Origin: VAZQ01 sp036557705
Lineage (GTDB): Bacteria; Pseudomonadota; Alphaproteobacteria; Rhizobiales; Xanthobacteraceae
Direction: 5' to 3'
NCBI GenBank assembly: GCA_036557705.1
Contig: DATBHB010000094.1
Span: 62,001-126,000 of the forward strand
Length of the DNA stretch: 64,000 nt
Below are positions 49,900-58,928 of the stretch, piece after piece. Below the pieces are notes generated by a model, which worked only from the letters and a program-made list of their open reading frames with translations, had not been told where the DNA came from and did not search any database. Position numbers and translations under genes: made by a program. Within the stretch, counting starts at the first letter, position 1. Every line of letters starts with the position of its first letter.

Positions 49900-50208
49900 C
49901 TATCGAGCGTGGGCCCGAATATAGGCCCATAATTGATCGAGTTCGGGCTCGTTCAGTACTCCACCCCACGACGGCATCTGACCCTTGCCATCACTCACTG
50001 TCTGGTCAAAGTAGCTTCGCTGATCTTGGCGCAAGTCCCTCAAATCGGGTATCGAACCAGAGCTTCTCAAATTTTCGCCGTGACACTCCGCGCAGTGCTC
50101 GGCGTACAGCATTTCGCCGGCGTCAATGCTGGGTTGGTTTTGGGCAAGCGCGGGCCCCAATGACAGGGCAGCAGCCAAAGCTGCCGCGCTCATGCGTAAC
50201 GCGTTCAT
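49900..50208 (-). CDS. Periplasmic c-type cytochrome, class I, monoheme
   Basis: A 102-residue protein. A signal peptide (SAAALAAALSLGPALAQ) is followed by one heme site CAECH and a distal Met in KGQMPSWGG. It resembles small electron carriers that accept from periplasmic dehydrogenases. The start may be 50208, which has AGGG upstream, or 50223, which overlaps the stop of the preceding cytochrome gene (ATGA). It lies between the other cytochrome and the SUMF1-like gene. Confidence 0.85.
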   Translation of the reverse strand: MNALRMSAAALAAALSLGPALAQNQPSIDAGEMLYAEHCAECHGENLRSSGSIPDLRDLRQDQRSYFDQTVSDGKGQMPSWGGVLNEPELDQLWAYIRAHAR

Positions 50209-50219
50209 CGGTGCGGCCC

Positions 50220-50759
50220 TCATTTGTAATCCACACACATGTCTTCCTGTCCGTCGTAATAGGCGAGGCATTCGGCGCGAGAAATGCGGCCACGCCCGAC
50301 AATTCTGGCCTGCAGATAGGCGACCACGGCGTCGATCTGATCCGGACTCAGTGCGCGCGGCGTGGGATAAAGGTCGTCGGGCGGCGGCCCAAGCGGCCGG
50401 CCATAGCACGGGCGAAGTGTGTAGGCTCCTTCATCGAATGCCGGCATGCCTGCCCCGCCGGGACGGCCACAACTGATCGTGAGCTTAAGCGCCGCGGGGT
50501 CGAGCCGTGAAGTTCGTATATCGGCACCAGTCGGCGCCTCGTCGCGTTCCTTATCTCCATTCGCGAATGGCCCGTGGCAGTCAGGGCAACCCGATGATTT
50601 CCAGACCTCTAATCCGGCTTTCACCAGCGATTCGTTCTGAGACCGTGCGGCGGTCGAGCATGCGACGCCAATCGTCAGAGCAGCAGCCGCGCCTATGATG
50701 AGGTGTCTCCAAAAATGCCGTTTAACGTCTTGCCGCTGTAGGTTAGATGCCAGGGTCAT
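50220..50759 (-). CDS. Membrane-anchored or secreted c-type cytochrome
   Basis: A 179-residue protein. An N-terminal hydrophobic segment (HLIIGAAAALTIGVACSTAA) is a signal or anchor, and one heme site CPDCH follows. The domain contains ADIRTSRLDPAALKLTISCG and GMPAFDEGAYTLRPCYG, where Met is a candidate distal ligand. Two further Cys near the C-terminus (AECLAYYDGQEDMCVDYK) could form a disulfide. ATG at 50759 has a GGAGG site. It is the first gene of the minus-strand operon and is divergent from the response regulator. Confidence 0.84.
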   Translation of the reverse strand: MTLASNLQRQDVKRHFWRHLIIGAAAALTIGVACSTAARSQNESLVKAGLEVWKSSGCPDCHGPFANGDKERDEAPTGADIRTSRLDPAALKLTISCGRPGGAGMPAFDEGAYTLRPCYGRPLGPPPDDLYPTPRALSPDQIDAVVAYLQARIVGRGRISRAECLAYYDGQEDMCVDYK

Positions 50760-50991
50760 TTCTGCCTCCGATCTCAGGTCCTCGGATGGCAGAGATTGAA
50801 CCGTAAGATCAAGAGCCGTTGCCATCATTGGTCCCCATGACTGGCGCTTGCCCACATGCCCGCGCAAGACGCCCAGTCACAGCCCTCTGACCAGTTGGCG
50901 TCGGCGGGGTTAAAACAGCCATAAATGTTCTATGGATTATAAAGTGCCACATTCGGCCGCAGCAGCGACCGGATTAAACCGGAAATTCAAC

Positions 50992-51663
50992 ATGCGGCTT
51001 CTGGTCATTGAGGACGAACCAAGGATCGCCGACCTGGTGAAAGCGGGATTGGTGCGGGCCGGATTTGCCGTGGATGTAGTGGCGGAATGTGCCGATGCGC
51101 GTCTTGCCCTCGGTGTCACACCCTATGATGCAGCGATCCTCGACCTCGGCTTGCCCGACGGCGACGGCGTCAGTCTGGTGCGGGAGTTAAGGAGCAACGG
51201 AAATCAAATTCCGGTTCTCATGCTTACCGCACGCGACACCATCGAGGATCGTGTCTGTGGGCTCGATTCGGGTGGAGACGACTACCTTGTGAAACCGTTT
51301 GCCATGGCAGAGCTCGTCGCCAGGACCAAAGCCTTGCTCAGGCGTCCGGGCGGAGCGCTCGGAATGACATTGAAGGCGGGCAATGTGCGGTTCGACACTA
51401 TAGCTCGGGATGTCCAGGTAGGGGATATCTGCCTAACCCTTCCAAGGCGGGAAAATGCGATCCTGGAACAGTTGATGAGGCGACTTGGTCGAGTAGTGCC
51501 TAAGGCAATACTCGAAGAAAAACTTTACAGCATTGACGATGAGCATGAGTCCAATACGATTCCGGTTCATGTACATTATCTGCGCCGGAAATTAATGGAT
51601 GCCGGTGCGACGGCAGAGATCCATACAGTTCGGGGTATCGGTTATCTGCTTACCGAACTCTAG
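50992..51663 (+). CDS. OmpR-family response regulator
   Basis: A 223-residue regulator. The receiver domain shows VIEDEPRIADLV (acidic pocket), phospho-Asp51 in AAILDLGLPDGDG, Thr in LMLTARD and Lys in YLVKPFA. The C-terminal winged helix includes LPRRENAILEQLMRRLGRVV and VHVHYLRRKLMDAGA. The ATG at 50992 begins the receiver exactly. It is followed after 3 bp by its histidine kinase. It probably controls the RND pump downstream and may act on the divergent cytochrome operon. Confidence 0.93.
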   Translation: MRLLVIEDEPRIADLVKAGLVRAGFAVDVVAECADARLALGVTPYDAAILDLGLPDGDGVSLVRELRSNGNQIPVLMLTARDTIEDRVCGLDSGGDDYLVKPFAMAELVARTKALLRRPGGALGMTLKAGNVRFDTIARDVQVGDICLTLPRRENAILEQLMRRLGRVVPKAILEEKLYSIDDEHESNTIPVHVHYLRRKLMDAGATAEIHTVRGIGYLLTEL

Positions 51664-51666
51664 TAC

Positions 51667-53037
51667 ATGAGCAAGGCACTCCTCAATTCACTGCAGCTGC
51701 GCCTGGCGTTGCGTCTGGCAGCCCTCTACATCGTTGTGACCGGTATCGCCGTCGGCATTCTGGTTTATCAGGCTTACGAGACGGCGGGCAGCCTCAACGA
51801 TCGAGAGCTTAGCTTGCGCGCCGCCGACCTTGCTCGAGCCGTGAAGGTTGGCCCGGACGGCCAGCCGCAAGTCGAGTTGCCGCCAATGCTGGCGTTCAAC
51901 TATGAATCTAGAACCGGGATAGATATGTTCGCGATCCGCGGGCCCGCTGGTCAACTCATTGGAGCTTCGCCCGCAGAGTTCGGAGAGGTTGTAGCTAAGT
52001 GGCCGCCAGCTACAGATGAGCCTAATTACTTTAGAATCAATAGCATCGGTTCCGGAGAGCGAGAATATTATGGCTTGAACATCCAGCTCGCGAGCGCTGT
52101 TGGACCACTGGCGATTTCCGTCGCGCAAGCGGCCGAAGCCGACGTGCTGATCGACTCCCTTTTGCGCGAATTCGTCCTTGACCTAGGCTGGATTGTTCCA
52201 ATTCTTGTCCTGGTTACTCTGGGAGTAGGGATATTGGCTGTCCGCAGCGGATTAAAGCCCGTTCGACAAATCTCCGAAATGGCTGCGGCAATCGGTCCTG
52301 GTGCGACCTCCATCCGCCTGCCTGACGCCAAACTGCCAAGCGAAATTGTGCCTCTTGTGGCTGCGATGAATCGCGCCTTGGACCGCCTTGAGAAGGGATT
52401 TGAAGTGCAGCGCCAGTTCACCGCAAATGCGGCCCATGAGCTACGAACGCCCCTGTCCATCATCACGGCCGCGCTTGACGGGATGGAAGATAACGATGAG
52501 ATCGCCAAATTGAAATCTGACGTGGCCCGCATGAGTCGACTCGTCAATCAGCTGCTCAGCGTTGCCCGATTGGACGCGATAGCTTTGGACGTCTGCGAAC
52601 CCGTGGACTTGAACGATGTTGCCGCAGGGCTGGTCGCGAGCCTGGCGCCTTGGGCGTTGACGCAAAAAAAGGCAATCGGATTTAGCGGTAGCGACACGCC
52701 GGTTCTGGTCAAAGGCAATCGCTATGCCATTGAAAACGCAATTAGAAATCTCATCGAAAACGCGATTGCGTATTCGCCCGCAGGAAGCGAAGTAACGGTG
52801 GCTACGTACCCGGACGGCCGAATAATCGTGGCGGACCAAGGGCCCGGAATTCCTCCTGAGCACCGGAGTGAGATTTTTCAGCGGTTCTGGCGTGGGAAAG
52901 GGGTAAAGCCGCAAGGCGCAGGCCTTGGGCTGGCGATCGTGAACGAGATCATGAAGGCGCATCACGGCACGGTATCGGTTGAAGATAAGCCTGATGGTGG
53001 CGCGGTTTTCACGCTTCGGTTCACGTTGATCGACTGA
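51667..53037 (+). CDS. Membrane sensor histidine kinase
   Basis: A 456-residue kinase. Two membrane segments (about residues 15-35 and 173-193) enclose a periplasmic sensor of about 135 residues with no recognisable ligand motif. A HAMP-like linker (KPVRQISEMAAAIGPGATS) leads to the H-box AANAAHELRTPLSIITAA with His257. The N-box NLIENAIAYSPAGSEV, G1 DQGPGIP and G2 GAGLGLAIVNEI complete the ATP-binding part. It is encoded immediately after its regulator. QseC and PmrB type kinases look similar. Confidence 0.93.
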   Translation: MSKALLNSLQLRLALRLAALYIVVTGIAVGILVYQAYETAGSLNDRELSLRAADLARAVKVGPDGQPQVELPPMLAFNYESRTGIDMFAIRGPAGQLIGASPAEFGEVVAKWPPATDEPNYFRINSIGSGEREYYGLNIQLASAVGPLAISVAQAAEADVLIDSLLREFVLDLGWIVPILVLVTLGVGILAVRSGLKPVRQISEMAAAIGPGATSIRLPDAKLPSEIVPLVAAMNRALDRLEKGFEVQRQFTANAAHELRTPLSIITAALDGMEDNDEIAKLKSDVARMSRLVNQLLSVARLDAIALDVCEPVDLNDVAAGLVASLAPWALTQKKAIGFSGSDTPVLVKGNRYAIENAIRNLIENAIAYSPAGSEVTVATYPDGRIIVADQGPGIPPEHRSEIFQRFWRGKGVKPQGAGLGLAIVNEIMKAHHGTVSVEDKPDGGAVFTLRFTLID

Positions 53038-53069
53038 GCAACAGCGCACGGTTTTGAGAGCCCGGGACA

Positions 53070-54170
53070 ATGGAGTTGTGGTCCAGACGCATCAGGCGAG
53101 TTTCACCATTGCTGGCTGCCGCGATATTCATCGCCGGCTTCGTCCTTACCGGCTGCAGCCGGGCCGCGCCGGAAGTCGAGGAGGAGAATACGCCCGACAC
53201 CGAGGTTGCCGTCGAGGTTGGGAGAGTGATGAAGGGAGACCTCCGGGTGGTCGTCGAAGCCTACGGCATGGCCGAGCCGGAACCGGCGAAAACCGGGAGT
53301 CCTGGCGGCGGCGCGAAACTGGCGGCTCCGGTTGCCGGTATTGTTGTCGCCATTCACGGAGTCGAAGGCCAGAACGTCAAGGCTGGTGACGTCGTAGTTG
53401 AATTTGACGACCGGATGGCACAAGCCGCAGTTGAAAAGGCCCGCCACGCGCTTGTGTTTGCGCAGCAAGTTGCCGATCGTTTGGACAAGCTCATCGCCTC
53501 TCGCGCGATATCGATGCAATTAAAGCAAGAGGCAGATGAGCGCCTTGCTGCCGCGCGCGCTGAGCTTGCCTCGGCGCAGGCTGCGGTCGCGCAGGTCCGG
53601 CTCGCTTCGCCGCTGGACGGAATTCTGGCGCGCATTAACGTTCAGGTTGGACAGGCGGTTGATTTTAACACCGTGGTGGCCGAGATCGTTGATCTGAAGC
53701 GTCTCGTCGTCACGGTCAACGTCCCGGCCGGAGAAGCTGCGCAACTCAGGGACGGTCAAACCGCAGAAATATTCGCAGACAGCGGCAAAAAGCCGGCGAC
53801 GACCGGTCACGTGTCCTTCATAAGCCCATCGGTCGATCAAAAGACCGATTCGGTCCTGGTTCGATTGAGGCTGCCCGAGAATTCAGGATTGAGGTCCGGC
53901 CAATTCGTCCGCGCTCGAATCGTAACGCAGGAATTAACCGGCCGTCTCATCGTACCACGCGACAGCGTGGTCAAGGCGGACGAGGAGCAAGTCATCTACG
54001 TGGTTGAAGGCGACAAGGCTGTGCAGAAGCCGGTTAAAACCGGCGTTCGCGATCGCAACATGGTCGAGGTCGAAGCAGAAGGCTTGAAGGAGGGTACGAC
54101 AATCGTAACCGTCGGCGCCTACGGCCTGCCCAAGGAAACCAAAGTGAAAATTACCAACAAGCCCAACTAG
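53070..54170 (+). CDS. RND efflux periplasmic adaptor (lipoprotein)
   Basis: A 366-residue membrane fusion protein. The lipobox FVLTGCSR suggests lipid anchoring to the inner membrane. A biotinyl-lipoyl-like hybrid (GAKLAAPVAGIVVAIHGVEG) is followed by a coiled-coil hairpin (DRMAQAAVEKARHALVFAQQ through ADERLAAARAELASAQAAVA) and a beta-barrel (VTVNVPAGEAAQLRDGQTAE). It links the RND pump to an outer-membrane channel, for which no gene is seen here. It lies 10 bp before the RND gene. Confidence 0.92.
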   Translation: MELWSRRIRRVSPLLAAAIFIAGFVLTGCSRAAPEVEEENTPDTEVAVEVGRVMKGDLRVVVEAYGMAEPEPAKTGSPGGGAKLAAPVAGIVVAIHGVEGQNVKAGDVVVEFDDRMAQAAVEKARHALVFAQQVADRLDKLIASRAISMQLKQEADERLAAARAELASAQAAVAQVRLASPLDGILARINVQVGQAVDFNTVVAEIVDLKRLVVTVNVPAGEAAQLRDGQTAEIFADSGKKPATTGHVSFISPSVDQKTDSVLVRLRLPENSGLRSGQFVRARIVTQELTGRLIVPRDSVVKADEEQVIYVVEGDKAVQKPVKTGVRDRNMVEVEAEGLKEGTTIVTVGAYGLPKETKVKITNKPN

Positions 54171-54180
54171 GACCTGATCA

Positions 54181-57100
54181 GTGAGCATCGGGCGCTTCGC
54201 CACTCAGAACGCGACGGCCATCCTGTTCGTCACGGTGGCCCTGTGTTTGGCCGGCGCCTACGCAGCGCTGAAAATGCCCTCCTCGGTTTTCCCGCAGACC
54301 GACTTTCCGCGATGCATCATCCTTATCGACAACGGCGTCATGCCCGCCGACGAAATGATGGCGACCATCACCAGGCCCGTCGAAGAGGCCATGAAAGACG
54401 TCCCTGGCGCAGCATTCGTGCGCTCAGCCACGGGCCGCGGCTCCGCGGAAGTGAACGTCTTCTTCAATTGGCAAGCCGACATGATCCAGTCGGAGCTTTA
54501 CGTCGACAGCCGGCTCGCCCAGATCCGCAGCACATTACCGGCAACCGCCGCCGTGGCCATACATCGGCTGACGTTCTCGGCTTTTCCCATCCTTGGCGTA
54601 AGCCTCACCAGTCCGACGCGCGATATCACCAAGCTTTGGGAAACCGCCCGCTATGACATCAAGCCGCGATTTTTGCGGGTACCGGGCATCGCACGTGTCG
54701 ATCTCGTCGGCGGCCGCACACCGGAGTACCACGTCGTCGTCGACCCTTTGCGTTTGAATGCGGCGCGCCTCAGTCTGACACAGGTTACCGATGCATTGAT
54801 CAAGACCAATCTCGTGTCGTCGACTGGCATGCATGAAGAGAATCATACCCTTTATCTCACGGTGGTCGATGGCCGCGTCCACGATATGGACGAAATTGCA
54901 AATGTCACCGTCGGCGTGGTCGACGGCCATCCCTTGCGTATCAAAGATTTTGCACGGGTCGAGCGCGGCCAGGAACCGGCTTTCAATGTGGTCACCGCAG
55001 AGGGGGTGAATGCGGTCCTGCTCAATATTCGCAGCCAACCGGACGGCAGCACGCTCGATATCGCTGACGGCGTCAAGACGGTCATGGGCGAGCTCCAGCG
55101 CGAACTGCCGCCCGACGTAAAACTTGCATTCTTCTACGATCAATCGCTGCTCGTGCATGCGTCGGTGCAGAGCGTATGGGAAGCAATCCTGTTTGGGCTT
55201 ATCCTGTCGTTGTGCATCATTTATTTTTTTCTCAAGAGCTGGGGTAGCACACTGACCGGCATTCTCGTCATCCCAGTGACGGTCCTCATCACCCTGGTGG
55301 CAATGCGGATCGCGGGGATGAGCTTCAATCTGATGACACTCGGCGGCATTGCCGCCGCTATCGGGTTGGTCATCGATGATGCGATCGTCGTCGTCGAAGC
55401 CATTTATGCCAAGGTCGCGTCCGGTCTTTCCCGCTTGGAGGCAATTCAATTGGCGACTGGCGAAATCTTCCGACCGCTTGTTGGCTCGACGCTCACGCCC
55501 GTGGTCGTGTTCATTCCACTGGCGTTCCTGGATGGCGTAACAGGTGTTTTCTTCCGCGCCCTTGCGCTTACAATGGTCGTGTCATTGCTTACTTCGTTGT
55601 TGCTCGCGGTGACACTCACGCCATCGCTCGCCGCATGGCTTATTCGAGATCGCCGAACCGGCGAGCAGGCTGTGGCGGTTGGCGAAGGGGGATTCATTTT
55701 ACGGCGCATCATTCGCTTGTACGAAATGTCTGTACGGACAGCGCTGCGACATCGACGCCTCACCTTGCTCGGCTGCTGCGCAATAGTTGGCGGGGGTATA
55801 TTTCTCTACGCTAACCTTGCAACCGATTTTCTTCCGCCGATGGACGAGGGCGGTTTCGTGATTGACTACCAAGCGCCCTTCGGAACAAGCCTCGCGGAAA
55901 CCAACCGGCAACTGCTGCAGGCCGAAGAAATTCTGCGTGCCGTTCCCGAGGTAGAAAGCTATTCGCGACGCACCGGCGCACAACTTGGTTTCGCAATCAC
56001 TGAACCGAACACCGGCGATTTTCTCGTAAAGCTCAAGCCCGAAAGGAAGCGTCACACACAGGAAGTCATTGAGGAGCTCCGAGCCAGGTTCAATGCCGCT
56101 CTACCCGACATCGACTGGGATTTTCCCGGAATCCTTGCCGACCTGATCGGCGATCTTGCCGGCGCGCCCAAACCGATCGAGGTGAAGCTGTTCTCAAGCG
56201 ACATCGAATTGCTGAAGAAGTCAGCGCACCGAGTGGCAGAAGAACTCAAGCAGGTCAAAGGCGTCGTCGACGTATTCGACGGCCTCGTCTTTACCGGCCC
56301 GACGCTCAGCCTGAAGGTCCATTCGCTCACATCCGAGCGCTTTGGCCTCACCGCGGGCGACATAGCGGCTGCGGTGAGCACCGCGATGATCGGCCAGCCG
56401 GCATCCAGCGTCCTGGATGGCGATCGCGTCTTGAACATTCGCGTGCGCGTCAATGATGCGGACATCGGTGAAGTTGCCAGCCTCCGCGAATTGCCGCTGC
56501 GCGCCAGCGACGGCAGATTGGTAAAGCTGTCGCAGGTTGCCGATATTTCCGAAACTCCGGGCCAACTCGAACTGCGGCGCGACGACTTGCGGCAAGACAT
56601 CGCTGTTACGGCGCGTCTCGAAAATCGTGATCTTGGCAGCGCCGTAGCGGAAATCCGGAACAAGCTGGCTGCCGACACTTCGCTCCCCCCTGGAATGGTC
56701 GAGTACGGTGGCCTCTATCAGCAACAGCAGGACTCCTTCCACAATTTGTTGCTCGTATTGGTCATGGCGGTCCTGCTCGTGTTTACGGTGTTGCTGATCG
56801 AGTTCGGCTCTTTTCGCGAGCCTGTCGCTATCGTCTCCGGCGCCGTGCTTGCGCTCTTCGGAACCATCGCGGCACTTTGGCTCACGGATACGGCCTTGAA
56901 CGTCGTTTCGTTTCTCGGCGCCATCATCGGCGTCGGGATCGTGGCGAAGAACGGTATTCTCATGCTCGACCTCGTCGGCCATTTACGCGCGGATGGTCTC
57001 AGCCCTGAAGAGGCGCTGGTCCGATCGGGTCGGCGCCGCCTACGCCCCGTGCTGATGACCTCGCTTGCTGCCGGGTTTGGCATGTTGCCTTTGGCTTACG

Positions 57101-57246
57101 GCATCGGTTCCGGCGCTGACATGTTGAGGCCGCTGGCGATCGCGGTTATCGGCGCCCTGTGCATATCGGTGCTGCTGTCGCTTGTCATGACCCCGGTTGT
57201 CTTCTCCCTGATCCAGGGATCGCGTACTGAGCCGGCAATGCCATGA
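54181..57246 (+). CDS. RND efflux transporter, AcrB/MdtB-like
   Basis: A 1021-residue inner-membrane pump of full RND length with 12 expected membrane segments. The start MSIGRFATQNATAILFVTVA is TM1, and FVRSATGRGSAEVNVFFNWQ is porter domain. The proton-relay TM4 reads GLVIDDAIVVVEAIY, with the paired Asp. GVGIVAKNGILMLDLV is in TM10. Substrate class (drug, lipid-like or metal) cannot be set from motifs, although the DD motif is the HAE-1 type. GTG start. It is the last gene of the RR-HK-adaptor-pump operon. Confidence 0.93.
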   Translation: MSIGRFATQNATAILFVTVALCLAGAYAALKMPSSVFPQTDFPRCIILIDNGVMPADEMMATITRPVEEAMKDVPGAAFVRSATGRGSAEVNVFFNWQADMIQSELYVDSRLAQIRSTLPATAAVAIHRLTFSAFPILGVSLTSPTRDITKLWETARYDIKPRFLRVPGIARVDLVGGRTPEYHVVVDPLRLNAARLSLTQVTDALIKTNLVSSTGMHEENHTLYLTVVDGRVHDMDEIANVTVGVVDGHPLRIKDFARVERGQEPAFNVVTAEGVNAVLLNIRSQPDGSTLDIADGVKTVMGELQRELPPDVKLAFFYDQSLLVHASVQSVWEAILFGLILSLCIIYFFLKSWGSTLTGILVIPVTVLITLVAMRIAGMSFNLMTLGGIAAAIGLVIDDAIVVVEAIYAKVASGLSRLEAIQLATGEIFRPLVGSTLTPVVVFIPLAFLDGVTGVFFRALALTMVVSLLTSLLLAVTLTPSLAAWLIRDRRTGEQAVAVGEGGFILRRIIRLYEMSVRTALRHRRLTLLGCCAIVGGGIFLYANLATDFLPPMDEGGFVIDYQAPFGTSLAETNRQLLQAEEILRAVPEVESYSRRTGAQLGFAITEPNTGDFLVKLKPERKRHTQEVIEELRARFNAALPDIDWDFPGILADLIGDLAGAPKPIEVKLFSSDIELLKKSAHRVAEELKQVKGVVDVFDGLVFTGPTLSLKVHSLTSERFGLTAGDIAAAVSTAMIGQPASSVLDGDRVLNIRVRVNDADIGEVASLRELPLRASDGRLVKLSQVADISETPGQLELRRDDLRQDIAVTARLENRDLGSAVAEIRNKLAADTSLPPGMVEYGGLYQQQQDSFHNLLLVLVMAVLLVFTVLLIEFGSFREPVAIVSGAVLALFGTIAALWLTDTALNVVSFLGAIIGVGIVAKNGILMLDLVGHLRADGLSPEEALVRSGRRRLRPVLMTSLAAGFGMLPLAYGIGSGADMLRPLAIAVIGALCISVLLSLVMTPVVFSLIQGSRTEPAMP

Positions 57247-57289
57247 TGCTTTGCGCGTCCCTACGGCGCTGCGCCACCTCCGCCAATTC

Positions 57290-57454
57290 TCATTGCGCTG
57301 CAAAGCACGGAAACATTGCGGTCAGACGAGGGGTGTCCTGCTCACATTGAGACTGTAAGAACCCAAGCGACACAATGATCACGGTCGTGACCGCCGCGAT
57401 CCCGACCACAAGGCCAGCGAGTTGCGCCGCCGTGGTGAAGCGTTCGTGATCCAT
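57290..57454 (-). CDS. Short single-span membrane protein candidate
   Basis: A 54-residue ORF. One membrane segment (LAGLVVGIAAVTTVIIVSLG) is followed by a tail with two Cys. AGGGG lies 8 nt upstream of the ATG at 57454, which supports translation. It converges on the RND gene stop. No family is known to me. Confidence 0.45.
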   Translation of the reverse strand: MDHERFTTAAQLAGLVVGIAAVTTVIIVSLGFLQSQCEQDTPRLTAMFPCFAAQ

Positions 57455-57660
57455 GATCATTACCCCTGCAGTTAAAATTCCCAGGGTCATCTGGAGTATA
57501 GCTCAGTTGCCACCGCTCAAGGAGACCCAAATGCGCGGCCGCATATCGTGGTGGAACACCTCAGTTTCCGGAGCCCCTTCCTATTCTAGCCGGAATGGGT
57601 GTAGGTTGGGCAAGAATTGCTGGAACCTCTCCTGCGCTGCAAGAACACGGCAGGTGTGAT

Positions 57661-58167
57661 GTGGACCCGCTCTTCGCCTGGATCGAGGGCAGCGCGATCA
57701 GCCAATGGATTCGCGGTGATTGCCTCTGTGCGTTCCCGACCATCGTCACCCTGCACAACATTGGCATGGCGTTTCTTGCGGGCGGTGGTATCGCCATCGA
57801 TCTGCGTATTATCGGTTTTGCACCCGCCATACCGTTGAAGCCGATGGGCCGATTCGTTCCGGTGATGTGGCTGGCGTTCGTTGCCAATGCGGTCACGGGA
57901 ATCCTTCTGCTGATCGGCTATCCCACCAAGGCGCTCACCAACCCGTTGTTCTACGCCAAGCTGTCTCTCGTTGCGATCGCCATCGGGCTTCTTTACCGCA
58001 TCGCTGCCGATGTCCTGCCTGCCGAGGACGAGCAGAAATCGATCACTCCGAGGGCCAAGGTGCTGGCCGTCGCCTCGCTCGCGGTTTGGGCCGTCCTTAT
58101 TGCTGCCGGGCGCTGGCTCGCATACACGCACAAGTGGGAAGTGCTTGGCGTTCCTGCCATCCTGTAA
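57661..58167 (+). CDS. DUF6644-like four-span membrane protein, copy 1
   Basis: A 168-residue membrane protein with four to five segments (IVTLHNIGMAFLAGGGIAID, FVPVMWLAFVANAVTGILLL, LFYAKLSLVAIAIGLLYRIA, VLAVASLAVWAVLIAAGRWL). A conserved His in the first segment (TLHNIG) matches TLHLFG in the neighbour. The start GTG 57661 is chosen for an acceptable CAGG site. It pairs with the 168-residue protein at 58185, which has the same topology, so the two may form a heterodimer. The DUF6644 name is from memory of similar proteins. Confidence 0.68.
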   Translation: MDPLFAWIEGSAISQWIRGDCLCAFPTIVTLHNIGMAFLAGGGIAIDLRIIGFAPAIPLKPMGRFVPVMWLAFVANAVTGILLLIGYPTKALTNPLFYAKLSLVAIAIGLLYRIAADVLPAEDEQKSITPRAKVLAVASLAVWAVLIAAGRWLAYTHKWEVLGVPAIL

Positions 58168-58184
58168 ACGCCAGAGAGAAGTTC

Positions 58185-58691
58185 ATGGAGATGCAGCCTT
58201 GGGAGATATGGGTCCGAAGCACTGAGCTTCATGCCTTTGTGCATCGCTATGAGCCATGGCTTTGGCCGACCATGCAGACTCTGCATCTTTTCGGGTTCAC
58301 GCTCCTGATCGGCACCGTCGGCTTTTTTGATCTGCGGGCCCTGGGCTTTGCCAAAGGCATACCGCTTGCGGCCATTCACCGGCTCATCCCTTGGGGCATC
58401 GCCGGATACATTGGGAACCTCCTCCTCGGCATCGTATTCTTCTCGGGACACCCCGATCAGTATTACTACAATAACGCATTCCGCCTGAAGTTGCTGTTCA
58501 TGCTGGTGGCCGGAGTCAACCTCCTCGTCTTCTACGGATCCAGCGCATTCAGGGAAGCCAAGGCGCTGCCGGCTTACGCGAGCGTGCCGCTGCGCATCAA
58601 GATCATAGCCGGCACTTCGCTCTTCGCGTGGGTTGCGGTCCTGGTGTGCGCGCGCATGATCACCTTCAACCGTCCGCCGTTTTTCCATTAG
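58185..58691 (+). CDS. DUF6644-like four-span membrane protein, copy 2
   Basis: A 168-residue paralogue-like membrane protein encoded 17 bp after copy 1. Segments include LWPTMQTLHLFGFTLLIGTV, LIPWGIAGYIGNLLLGIVFF, AFRLKLLFMLVAGVNLLVFY and TSLFAWVAVLVCARMITF. Conserved His in TLHLFG and several FYAKL/FRLKL-like basic turns resemble cytochrome b561-like heme-binding layouts, but no heme site is certain. The start is ATG 58185. Confidence 0.7.
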   Translation: MEMQPWEIWVRSTELHAFVHRYEPWLWPTMQTLHLFGFTLLIGTVGFFDLRALGFAKGIPLAAIHRLIPWGIAGYIGNLLLGIVFFSGHPDQYYYNNAFRLKLLFMLVAGVNLLVFYGSSAFREAKALPAYASVPLRIKIIAGTSLFAWVAVLVCARMITFNRPPFFH

Positions 58692-58928
58692 CAACGTTTT
58701 CACTCAGCAACGCTGCTGCAGTCGGCATTCCAGGCTGGACGTGGCCGGTTCTTGCGCGCGGGCTAAATTTTTCGGCTGTAACGAACGCGTCACGGGGGCC
58801 GGCTGACCCTGTTGCGGCTTTGCGAAAGGGAGTGTACGTTCTCGGTTACGGGGAAATGCAGGCTCCCCGTCAGACGGTCGGTTCCGTCCAAGCGCTGCGC
58901 AACGCTCGACTTGTCGAGGAGATTGCGC

